A DNA stretch of 7,528 nucleotides, from positions 1 to 7,528 of the forward strand of contig DATBWZ010000037.1 of assembly GCA_036514535.1 (NCBI GenBank). The letters run 5' to 3'. Source of the DNA: DATBWZ01 sp036514535 (GTDB lineage Bacteria; JAMCPX01; DATBWZ01). Positions 1 through 5,590 of this stretch are shown here, one piece after another (the stretch's first letter is position 1; every line of letters starts with the position of its first letter). The position numbers and the translations under genes are program-made. The notes under the pieces are model-generated. The model ran no database searches. It worked only from the letters and a program-made list of their open reading frames with translations, and was not told where the DNA came from.

Positions 1-333
1 CCTGCAGGCGTGAATAAAATGATTTCCTCCTATAGCAAGCGCATCCCCATCGCCGGAAACAGCAATTACTGTCAGGTCTTTTCTCGCATGTTTCAAGCCA
101 GTGGCAAAAGTAAGCGCCCTGCCGTGCGTGGTATGAAGTGTGTTGAAATCAAGGTATCCTGGCATTCGTGATGTGCAGCCGATACCCGATACAAAGGCTA
201 CCTTATTCTTGTCAAGGTTCAACTTATCTATCCCGCGAAGTATTGACTTCATGACAATTCCAATCCCGCAGCCAGGGCACCAGATATGCGGCAACTTGCC
301 ATTTCTTATATATTTCTCATAATAAAATGCCAT
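1..333 (-). CDS. korB: 2-oxoglutarate:ferredoxin oxidoreductase, beta subunit (N-terminal part, cut by left edge)
   Basis: This is the thiamine-diphosphate-binding subunit of a 2-oxoacid:ferredoxin oxidoreductase. With KorA it interconverts 2-oxoglutarate + CoA and succinyl-CoA + CO2, using ferredoxin, in the cytoplasm. Only the first 111 residues are present; family members are usually around 270-300 residues, so more than half lies beyond the edge. Visible motifs are WCPGCG (18-23), GIGC (50-53), HGRA (70-73) and GDGDALAIGGNHF (94-106). GDGD begins the Mg/ThDP-binding motif. C19, C22 and C53 match three of the four cysteines that hold the [4Fe-4S] cluster in beta subunits; the fourth is expected in the missing part. 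The ATG start lies 8 bp after the korA stop and is preceded by GAGG at 340-343 with a 6 nt spacer. The substrate is inferred from the adjacent sucCD; motifs alone do not exclude another 2-oxoacid. Confidence 0.93.
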   Translation of the reverse strand, partial: MAFYYEKYIRNGKLPHIWCPGCGIGIVMKSILRGIDKLNLDKNKVAFVSGIGCTSRMPGYLDFNTLHTTHGRALTFATGLKHARKDLTVIAVSGDGDALAIGGNHFIHACR

Positions 334-341
334 AGTTCACC

Positions 342-1481
342 TCATTTAAATTTCTTAATTGCGTCAAATATCATTGAAGGAGAAATAGGTTCTGCATCAA
401 CCGAATTAATACCGCTTATATCACACTTACCTTTAGATGTACGTTCAACCTCAAAGATTATCTGCCCAAGGCTCATTTCCGGAACAATAATTGCTTTCAC
501 CCTCTTGGCTAACTCAAAAACCTCCTTTTCCGGGAATGGCCAGATTGTCAATGGTTTTAGCAACCCGGCACGAATGCCATTTTCCCTCGCCATTTTCACA
601 GCCCTCTTAGCAGAACGAGCAGTGGACCCATATGCAAAAACTCCTATATCTGCATCTTCAATATTTATAGATTCAATCTTGATGATATCATCAATTTGAC
701 TATTAACCTTACGCATCATTCTTCTTTCCTCACGGTCAATGAGCTTACCATCATTTGTAGGAAAGCCATCATCGCGATGATTCAGTCCTGTCACATGAAA
801 TCTGTATCCTTCGCCAAATGGCGCAAGAACCGGAACATCAGGGACATTGCTCCAGGTACCGAAAGGACGGTATTCTTCGGGACCGCATGATGGTTTTTCC
901 CTGTTAATTATCTCCAATTCGCCAGGCTCAGGAACTATAAATTGCTCCCTCATATGACCGACAATTTCATCGTAAGTAACAATAACCGGAGTTCGGTATT
1001 TTTCCGAAAGATTAAATGCCCTGACAGTTTCGGTAAAGCATTCGGAAACTGTACTTGGAGTTAGGCAGATGGTTGGATGATCGCCGTGGGTTCCCCACCT
1101 TGCCTGCATTATATCCGACTGGCTTGGACCGGTAGGAAATCCTGTGCTGGGTCCGCCACGCATTACATTTATAATAACGCAAGGAATTTCCGCAATACAG
1201 GCAAACCCTATGTGTTCCTGTTTTAATGAAAATCCTGGGCCGCTTGTAGCTGTAAGCGTTTTCCCTCCACCCAACGAAGCGCCAATAACAGCACCCATTG
1301 CGGCAATCTCATCTTCCATCTCTATAAAATATCCACCATATTTAGGAAGAAGATTAGCCATATTTTCCGCTATTTCTGTTGATGGGGTGATGGGATAGCC
1401 AGCAAAAAACCTGCAACCGGCATATATAGCGCCATGGGAACAAGCTTCATTTCCCTGCATTAATCTTTTTTTCTTGCTCAT
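342..1481 (-). CDS. korA: 2-oxoglutarate:ferredoxin oxidoreductase, alpha subunit
   Basis: This 379-residue protein is the alpha subunit of a 2-oxoacid:ferredoxin oxidoreductase, partner of KorB in the CoA-dependent reversible decarboxylation of 2-oxoglutarate. Its start, MQGNEACSHGAIYAGC (8-23), leads into the family signature YPITPSTE (29-36), a loop near the ThDP and substrate site. TSGPGFSLKQEH (79-90) and MRGGPSTGFPT (107-117) follow, all in the pyrimidine-binding domain. The C-terminal transketolase-like domain includes VFAYGSTARSA (281-291) and LLKPLTIWPFP (307-317). The length fits KorA of the split alpha/beta type; no gamma domain is fused to the N-terminus. The ATG at 1479-1481 is preceded by GAGGAG at 1488-1493, which overlaps the korD TGA stop, so translation is probably coupled. 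The neighbouring sucCD makes 2-oxoglutarate the likely substrate; a branched-chain 2-oxoacid enzyme is the main alternative. Confidence 0.94.
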   Translation of the reverse strand: MSKKKRLMQGNEACSHGAIYAGCRFFAGYPITPSTEIAENMANLLPKYGGYFIEMEDEIAAMGAVIGASLGGGKTLTATSGPGFSLKQEHIGFACIAEIPCVIINVMRGGPSTGFPTGPSQSDIMQARWGTHGDHPTICLTPSTVSECFTETVRAFNLSEKYRTPVIVTYDEIVGHMREQFIVPEPGELEIINREKPSCGPEEYRPFGTWSNVPDVPVLAPFGEGYRFHVTGLNHRDDGFPTNDGKLIDREERRMMRKVNSQIDDIIKIESINIEDADIGVFAYGSTARSAKRAVKMARENGIRAGLLKPLTIWPFPEKEVFELAKRVKAIIVPEMSLGQIIFEVERTSKGKCDISGINSVDAEPISPSMIFDAIKKFK

Positions 1482-1491
1482 GTTATACTCC

Positions 1492-1722
1492 TCACTCTAC
1501 TGTAATTGCATAGTCCGGACAGAGAAGTTCGCATCTCATGCATTTATTGCAAGCATCAATGTTCGCCACAACAGCAACGAAACTATCCATAGCAAGGGTT
1601 TGGGTGGGGCAAAACTTAACACAAATCTCGCATCCCTTGCAACGTCTATCGTAAATAGTTATCTTTGCATTCTCCTTGCCTCCCTGGACAATTTTTTGCA
1701 TATCGCTTGTTTTACCTGACAT
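1492..1722 (-). CDS. korD: Ferredoxin-like delta subunit of 2-oxoglutarate:ferredoxin oxidoreductase, 2x[4Fe-4S]
   Basis: This 76-residue protein carries two CxxCxxCxxxCP motifs. C28, C31, C34 and C38 form one set, and C58, C61, C64 and C68 the other; this is the 2[4Fe-4S] ferredoxin fold with Pro after each fourth cysteine. Its position directly before korA and korB marks it as the electron-transfer delta subunit that links the ThDP/Fe-S core to external ferredoxin. About 20 polar residues precede the fold, a little longer than in a minimal ferredoxin. The ATG at 1720-1722 starts one base after the sucD TAA. Its Shine-Dalgarno AAGGAG (1728-1733) lies inside the last sucD codons with a 5 nt spacer, so sucD and korD translation should be tightly coupled. 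A free ferredoxin is the alternative, but gene order favours a subunit. Confidence 0.9.
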   Translation of the reverse strand: MSGKTSDMQKIVQGGKENAKITIYDRRCKGCEICVKFCPTQTLAMDSFVAVVANIDACNKCMRCELLCPDYAITVE

Positions 1723-1723
1723 G

Positions 1724-2680
1724 TTATCTCCTTTTCTTAGCAGGCTTTTTGCTTTTAACTGAAACTTTTTGCTTTGGCTTTATTCTGACATGTACGGTTG
1801 TCTTTTTCCTGCTCCCCAGAACTTTGGCGATTGTCTTTCCTATTTCTGCTGTACTCTCCGTCACCGTAACACCGGACGCTCTCAACGACTCCATCTTTTC
1901 CTGGGCAGTGCCCTTTCCTCCAGATATAATTGCTCCAGCATGCCCCATTCTCTTTCCCTTTGGCGCTGTTACCCCTGCTATGTACGACACAACGGGCTTG
2001 CTTAAATTCTCCTTGATAAATTGGGCTGCGGCTTCTTCTGCTGTACCGCCGATTTCTCCTATCATAACAACAGCTTCAGTTTTATTATCTTTTTCAAAAA
2101 GCCGGAGAATGTCTATAAAATTGCTGCCCACAATGGGATCACCGCCAATCCCCACACAGGAACTCTGTCCGAATCCAAGTCTTGTCAACTGGTCAACCGC
2201 CTCGTAGGTCAATGTTCCGCTTCTTGAAACAACCCCTATTGTGCCGGGTTTGTGTATATGCCCGGGCATTATACCCATTTTGCACTCCCCAGGGGTGATA
2301 ACTCCAGGACAGTTTGGGCCTATAAGCCTTGTTTTTCTGCCCTCAAGAAACCGCTTAACCTTCACCATATCAATAGTGGGAATGCCCTCTGTAATGCAAA
2401 CGACAACATCAATTCCAGCATCAGCAGCCTCAATTATAGCATCCGCTGCAAAGGGTGCAGGCACAAATATCATTGAGGCGTTTGCTCTGGTTTTTCTTAC
2501 AGCTTCGGAAACAGTATCAAATACCGTCAATCCCTCAATTTCGGTGCCGCCTTTACCCGGAGTAACGCCACCAACAATCTTTGTCCCGTAAGCAAGACAC
2601 TGCTTAGTGTGGAATAAGCCATTGTTCCCTGTGATTCCCTGCGTAATTACTCGCGTATCTTTGTTCACGAGTATTGACAT
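1724..2680 (-). CDS. sucD: Succinyl-CoA synthetase (ADP/GDP-forming), alpha subunit, with a basic C-terminal extension
   Basis: The alpha subunit of succinyl-CoA ligase binds CoA and carries the phosphohistidine intermediate; with SucC it interconverts succinate + CoA + NTP and succinyl-CoA + NDP + Pi. The CoA-binding Rossmann region has GITGNNGLFHT (15-25) and ITEGIP (96-101). GPNCPG (121-126) and VSRSGTLTYE (151-160) mark the ligase domain. The active-site histidine is H247 in GHAGA (246-250), followed by ISGGKGTAQEK (252-262). The normal fold ends near residue 290 (E. coli SucD is 289 residues), but this protein continues to 318. The tail at 291-318 holds 14 Lys/Arg and no acidic residue. 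The ATG at 2678-2680 has GGAGG at 2687-2691 with a 6 nt spacer. An 87 bp gap separates it from sucC; korD follows after one base. Confidence 0.97.
   Translation of the reverse strand: MSILVNKDTRVITQGITGNNGLFHTKQCLAYGTKIVGGVTPGKGGTEIEGLTVFDTVSEAVRKTRANASMIFVPAPFAADAIIEAADAGIDVVVCITEGIPTIDMVKVKRFLEGRKTRLIGPNCPGVITPGECKMGIMPGHIHKPGTIGVVSRSGTLTYEAVDQLTRLGFGQSSCVGIGGDPIVGSNFIDILRLFEKDNKTEAVVMIGEIGGTAEEAAAQFIKENLSKPVVSYIAGVTAPKGKRMGHAGAIISGGKGTAQEKMESLRASGVTVTESTAEIGKTIAKVLGSRKKTTVHVRIKPKQKVSVKSKKPAKKRR
1728..1733 (-). promoter_or_regulatory. Shine-Dalgarno of korD inside the last sucD codons
   Basis: The final sucD codons AAA AGG AGA (Lys-Arg-Arg) contain AAGGAG, 5 nt before the korD ATG. The sucD TAA lies between the site and the start, so ribosomes ending sucD cover the korD initiation region. 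Confidence 0.78.
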
Positions 2681-2698
2681 TTTTGACCTCCAAAATTA

Positions 2699-2715
2699 AA
2701 GCCCTATGCGGGCTT
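2699..2715 (-). other. Small intergenic hairpin between sucC and sucD
   Basis: On the transcript, AAGCCC and GGGCTT form a perfect 6 bp stem around a 5-base loop (GCATA), followed by TAATTTT. It lies 18 bases before the sucD ATG and just upstream of its Shine-Dalgarno. The T-run is short, so a weak terminator, an mRNA-processing or stabilising hairpin, or chance are all possible. Confidence 0.35.
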
Positions 2716-2722
2716 GATATTT

Positions 2723-2751
2723 ATTTTACACCAATACCTTGAAAATTTAAA
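2723..2751 (-). promoter_or_regulatory. Possible weak internal promoter before sucD
   Basis: Reading on the minus strand, TTTAAA (2746-2751) and TAAAAT (2723-2728) are separated by 17 bases and match the sigma-70 -35 and -10 consensus at 4 and 5 of 6 positions. A start point would fall near 2716, at the foot of the hairpin. The gap is very AT-rich, so a chance match is quite possible. Confidence 0.22.
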
Positions 2752-2767
2752 TAATATTCGGATATTT

Positions 2768-3922
2768 TTATCCGGTAGAAATAGCCTTAACAACCTTCTC
2801 TGCTGCATCCGCCATAGTTGTCGCAGGTATAATACTCAACCCTGATTCTTTTAATATTTCCCTTCCTTTATCAACATTCGTTCCTTCAAGGCGAACGACA
2901 AGAGGGGCCCTTACCCCCATCTCTTTTGTAGCATCTACGACTCCCTGGGCAAGAACATCGCATCTCATTATTCCGCCGAATATATTCACAAGCACAGCCT
3001 TTACCTGTTTGTCAGAGAGAAGAATCTTAAAAGCACGCGCCACCTGTTCCTTGTTTGCTCCTCCGCCCACATCAAGAAAGTTTGCAGGCATACCACCATA
3101 AAGTTTAATTATATCCATCGTTGCCATCGCAAGACCCGCACCATTAACAAGGCACCCGATATTTCCGTCAAGTTTCACATAACTTATGCCCACATCCTTT
3201 GCCTCAACTTCTTTCGGGTCCTCCTCAAACTTGTCCCTCTTATCTTCAAGGTCTTTATGCCTGTAGAGGGCATTGTCATCCAGGCTTATCTTTGCATCAA
3301 GAGCAAGAATCCTTCCATCTTTAGTCTCAACCAGTGGATTTATCTCCACAAGCGAACAATCATTCTCCACAAATGTCTTATACACCGCAAGAATAATTTT
3401 TACGGTATCCTTATGCTGTCCAAGCCCCGCACCATAGGCAAGATTCCTGGCCTGATAAGGCAATATCCCGATGGCTGGATCAACTGTCACCCTTATAATC
3501 TTCTCCGGCATTTTCGCTGCAACCTCTTCTATTTCCACTCCGCCCTCTGAACTCATAAGGACAATTGGCCTTCCAGCAGAACGGTCAATTGTTATTCCAA
3601 GGTAGTATTCCTTCTTAACATCTATTGCCTCTGAAACAAGTATTTTTCTTACCAGTCTGCCATCAGGGCCTGTCTGCGGAGAAACCAATCTCATGCCAAG
3701 TATAGTGGAGGCTACATCCTTTGCTTTATCAATTTCAGCTATCTTTATCCCTCCCGCCTTGCCTCTTCCGCCAGCATGCACCTGAGCTTTTATTACCACA
3801 TTCTTCCCGATTTCCTTCGCAATCCTCTCAACATCATCAAGATTGTCCGTAACCATGCCAGACGGCACAGGTACCCCATATCTTGCAAGGATTTCTTTAG
3901 CCTGATATTCGTGCAGATTCAC
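2768..3922 (-). CDS. sucC: Succinyl-CoA synthetase (ADP/GDP-forming), beta subunit
   Basis: This 384-residue protein is the nucleotide- and succinate-binding subunit of succinyl-CoA ligase, partner of SucD, and of the usual family length (E. coli SucC is 388). It opens with MNLHEYQAKEILARYGVPVP (1-20), the standard family start, followed by the ATP-grasp domain. K45 and VHAGGRGKAGG (48-58) belong to the nucleotide site, and E193-N195-P196 in LVEINPL is the metal-binding segment. The CoA-ligase domain carries FLDVGGGAN (282-290), NIFGGIMRCD (313-322) and VRLEGTN (343-349), which contact succinate and phosphate. The start is GTG at 3920-3922, supported by AGGAGG at 3930-3935 with a 7 nt spacer and by agreement with the conserved N-terminus. 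The gene begins 13 bp after the sdhB stop. ATP versus GTP preference cannot be read from the sequence with confidence. Confidence 0.97.
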   Translation of the reverse strand: MNLHEYQAKEILARYGVPVPSGMVTDNLDDVERIAKEIGKNVVIKAQVHAGGRGKAGGIKIAEIDKAKDVASTILGMRLVSPQTGPDGRLVRKILVSEAIDVKKEYYLGITIDRSAGRPIVLMSSEGGVEIEEVAAKMPEKIIRVTVDPAIGILPYQARNLAYGAGLGQHKDTVKIILAVYKTFVENDCSLVEINPLVETKDGRILALDAKISLDDNALYRHKDLEDKRDKFEEDPKEVEAKDVGISYVKLDGNIGCLVNGAGLAMATMDIIKLYGGMPANFLDVGGGANKEQVARAFKILLSDKQVKAVLVNIFGGIMRCDVLAQGVVDATKEMGVRAPLVVRLEGTNVDKGREILKESGLSIIPATTMADAAEKVVKAISTG

Positions 3923-3929
3923 TCCTGAA

Positions 3930-3935
3930 CCTCCT
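3930..3935 (-). promoter_or_regulatory. Shine-Dalgarno of sucC before a GTG start
   Basis: AGGAGG directly follows the sdhB TAA and stands 7 nt before GTG at 3920-3922, which opens the conserved SucC N-terminus. The junction has the same TAA-AGGAGG layout as sdhD-sdhB. Confidence 0.8.
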
Positions 3936-4766
3936 TTATTTTTTAACTGTGCGTGCCGGCGCCGGAGGGATCCCTGGCTTCAGGTTCTTCTCCATTGGCG
4001 GCATCTCCGGCGCACCCTTTTTGAATCCCTTTAAACCCCATGAATGCAAACCCACCTCTCTCTTAAGAAGTTGTATCCCGAGAGCCGGATCAACGCCTTT
4101 TGGACATGCTTCTGAGCAGGCTCCGGCAAGATGGCAATTTACCATGCCATGCGACAGATCCACTGCATCCGACCTTTCATCAACGCCCTCGTCCCTTGAA
4201 TCCGCTGAATACCTGTATGCTTGACCGAGAGCCTGAGGCCCCAAAAACTGCTTGTCAGTGGCTGCGGTCGGGCATGCTGATACGCACACTCCGCACTTGA
4301 TGCAATAAGAAAACTGAATGTATTCCTCAATTTCTTCCGGTGTCTGTTTTAATTCTTTTTTCGGTTCAACATCAGGCATGGTATCCGGACGGATAATCCA
4401 TGGTTTAACAGCGCGGTGTTTCTCCAACATGGGCATCAGATCCGGAATCAAGTCCCTTAAGACCGGATAGTTAGGAAGCGGCTTTACCTCAACCACATCC
4501 GACTCCAGGAAAAGAACCTGAGTCTGACAGGCAAGCCTCGGCAGCCCATTTATATACATGCCGCAGGAACCGCAGATTCCCATTCTGCACGAGTATCTGA
4601 TGGAAAGTGAGCTGTCCAGATTTTCCTTTATCCAGAGAAGCGCATCAAGCACAGTCAATCCCTTTTTTACAGGGACATCGTATTCTTGAAAAAATGTATC
4701 CGGATCTTTATCAGCAATGTACCGCTGCACTCTGAAGTTTATCATTTTATCGTTAGGACTGTTCAC
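3936..4766 (-). CDS. sdhB: Succinate dehydrogenase/fumarate reductase, iron-sulfur subunit
   Basis: The iron-sulfur subunit of complex II carries electrons between the flavin of SdhA and the quinone/heme anchors on the cytoplasmic face of the membrane. In the 276 residues, C60, C65, C68 and C80 (CRMGICGSCG and LAC) bind the [2Fe-2S] cluster. C155, C158, C161 and C221 fit the [4Fe-4S] cluster, and C165, C211 and C217 the [3Fe-4S] cluster, in the segments CIKCGVCVSACP (155-166) and CHLAGACSEACPK (211-223). All expected ligands are present. The protein is about 30 residues longer than the E. coli homologues because of a Pro/Lys-rich C-terminus (about 247-276). The start is GTG at 4764-4766, with AGGAGG at 4772-4777 directly after the sdhD stop; an ATG at 4743-4745 is a weaker alternative. 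SdhB and FrdB roles cannot be separated from the sequence. Confidence 0.95.
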   Translation of the reverse strand: MNSPNDKMINFRVQRYIADKDPDTFFQEYDVPVKKGLTVLDALLWIKENLDSSLSIRYSCRMGICGSCGMYINGLPRLACQTQVLFLESDVVEVKPLPNYPVLRDLIPDLMPMLEKHRAVKPWIIRPDTMPDVEPKKELKQTPEEIEEYIQFSYCIKCGVCVSACPTAATDKQFLGPQALGQAYRYSADSRDEGVDERSDAVDLSHGMVNCHLAGACSEACPKGVDPALGIQLLKREVGLHSWGLKGFKKGAPEMPPMEKNLKPGIPPAPARTVKK

Positions 4767-4771
4767 AACAA

Positions 4772-4777
4772 CCTCCT
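4772..4777 (-). promoter_or_regulatory. Shine-Dalgarno of sdhB before a GTG start
   Basis: AGGAGG directly follows the sdhD TAA and stands 5 nt before GTG at 4764-4766. It supports the GTG over the ATG seven codons downstream. Confidence 0.78.
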
Positions 4778-5128
4778 TTAGAGAGTGAATGCCACAATAA
4801 TAGCGTATTCTCCGTAAATAAACGACACGATGCCCCCAAACAGTAGAATAATGGAGACAGCCTTTTCCAGCGATCTTCCAAATCCCAGCTCAAAAATAAT
4901 ATTCCTCAATCCATACAACCCGTGATAGATGGCAGATCCGAGGAGGAGCGAATAAACAACAAGATAAAATCCTGTCTTACCGCGACTTAACACACTCTGA
5001 TAACTGAGGACATCGGCAAAACCGAAGATCTCATCAAGATGCATAACACCGAAATGGACTCCGATGAGGAAAACTATACAGAGACCTGCAAGCAGATGCA
5101 AAGACCACAATTTTGATTCCCTGATCAT
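4778..5128 (-). CDS. sdhD: Succinate dehydrogenase/fumarate reductase, second membrane anchor (heme b binding)
   Basis: This is a 116-residue membrane protein with three hydrophobic helices, at about 8-28, 53-80 and 91-115. Its sequence parallels SdhC: SLHLLAG (9-15) resembles the HRLSG segment of SdhC, H25 lies in helix 1, and YHGLYGLR (68-75) with H69 in helix 2 matches the SdhC segment HALNGIR. These histidines are candidate heme b ligands. Its place between sdhC and sdhB supports the call even though anchor sequences are poorly conserved. Two adjacent ATGs (5129-5131 and 5126-5128) are possible starts. I chose 5128 because the AGGGGG sequence at 5135-5140 then has a 6 nt spacer rather than 3 nt. 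A start further upstream would overlap sdhC and is unlikely. The symbol is by position; it could equally be named as a FrdD-like anchor. Confidence 0.87.
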   Translation of the reverse strand: MIRESKLWSLHLLAGLCIVFLIGVHFGVMHLDEIFGFADVLSYQSVLSRGKTGFYLVVYSLLLGSAIYHGLYGLRNIIFELGFGRSLEKAVSIILLFGGIVSFIYGEYAIIVAFTL

Positions 5129-5134
5129 CATACA

Positions 5135-5140
5135 CCCCCT
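5135..5140 (-). promoter_or_regulatory. Shine-Dalgarno-like AGGGGG of sdhD
   Basis: AGGGGG overlaps the sdhC TAG stop. It differs from AGGAGG at one base and is the weakest ribosome site in the operon. Spacing is 6 nt to the ATG at 5128 and 3 nt to the ATG at 5131. Confidence 0.6.
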
Positions 5141-5579
5141 ACCCTTCCACGAAAACAAAGAAATCAAGCCCGCCGATGAACATGAGCACCAGAGATATAA
5201 ACATCAACAGGTAAAAGAATATCCTGACCCTTGCAAGTGCCGGTTTGTAAGGATACACCGGGCTGGCAGGTTTTGGCAGAAATAAACCAAGTCCCTGAAA
5301 AATCAGCCTTATGCCATTCAAGGCATGAAAGGCTACTGCAATAAAAAGCATGTATTCGCCCAAATGGAAGATTGGCTCTCCCACCTTGCTCATAACACCT
5401 TCCCATGCTTCCCTGCCATGTATCCTGAAACCTGTCACATAGATATGCATAAAGAGGTATAACAGAATAGCAAGCCCTGACAGTCTGTGAAATATATACG
5501 CGTACCTCTCTATCTGATATTTCCCGGCATAAAACCAGCCGAAAATTCCGAGACAGTTGCCCTTTGCTGTTTTTTCCAT
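5139..5579 (-). CDS. sdhC: Succinate dehydrogenase/fumarate reductase, cytochrome b556-type membrane anchor
   Basis: This 146-residue membrane anchor of complex II holds heme b and part of the quinone site. Three hydrophobic helices lie at about 33-52, 71-95 and 117-140. The family motif YIFHRLSG (28-35) contains R32 and S34, which match residues of the quinone pocket. FHALNGIR (84-91) contains H85, at the position of the conserved heme ligand of SdhC. H45 in helix 1 (YLFMHIYVTG) is a further potential ligand that single-heme SdhC of E. coli lacks. The start is ATG at 5577-5579, which has a strong AGGAGG (5585-5590) with a 5 nt spacer and lies 10 bp after the sdhA stop. A TTG 27 bases upstream overlaps sdhA and has no such support. 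The sdhD Shine-Dalgarno overlaps the stop codon. Confidence 0.93.
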   Translation of the reverse strand: MEKTAKGNCLGIFGWFYAGKYQIERYAYIFHRLSGLAILLYLFMHIYVTGFRIHGREAWEGVMSKVGEPIFHLGEYMLFIAVAFHALNGIRLIFQGLGLFLPKPASPVYPYKPALARVRIFFYLLMFISLVLMFIGGLDFFVFVEG

Positions 5580-5584
5580 AACTA

Positions 5585-5590
5585 CCTCCT
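5585..5590 (-). promoter_or_regulatory. Shine-Dalgarno of sdhC (decides the start)
   Basis: AGGAGG shares its first base with the sdhA TGA stop and stands 5 nt before the ATG at 5577-5579. The upstream TTG at 5604-5606 lies inside sdhA, so the shorter SdhC is preferred. Confidence 0.8.

Noticed and set aside
286..699. Plus-strand open frame (137 codons) opposite korA and the korB start
   Set aside because: Its translation resembles nothing, and it crosses a junction of two well-supported minus-strand genes.
1665..2207. Long plus-strand open frame (180 codons) opposite sucD
   Set aside because: It is antisense to a clear SucD coding frame, has no recognisable domain and no supported ribosome site; it is a shadow of the real gene.
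2753..2766. AATAT-TCGG-ATATT inverted repeat after sucC
   Set aside because: A 5 bp A/T-only stem has little stability and is expected by chance in this AT-rich gap; it is not a credible terminator.
5129..5167. Longer SdhD starting inside sdhC
   Set aside because: It would overlap sdhC by 29 bp, and the added residues do not resemble an anchor N-terminus; the ATG pair at 5126-5131 follows a ribosome site.
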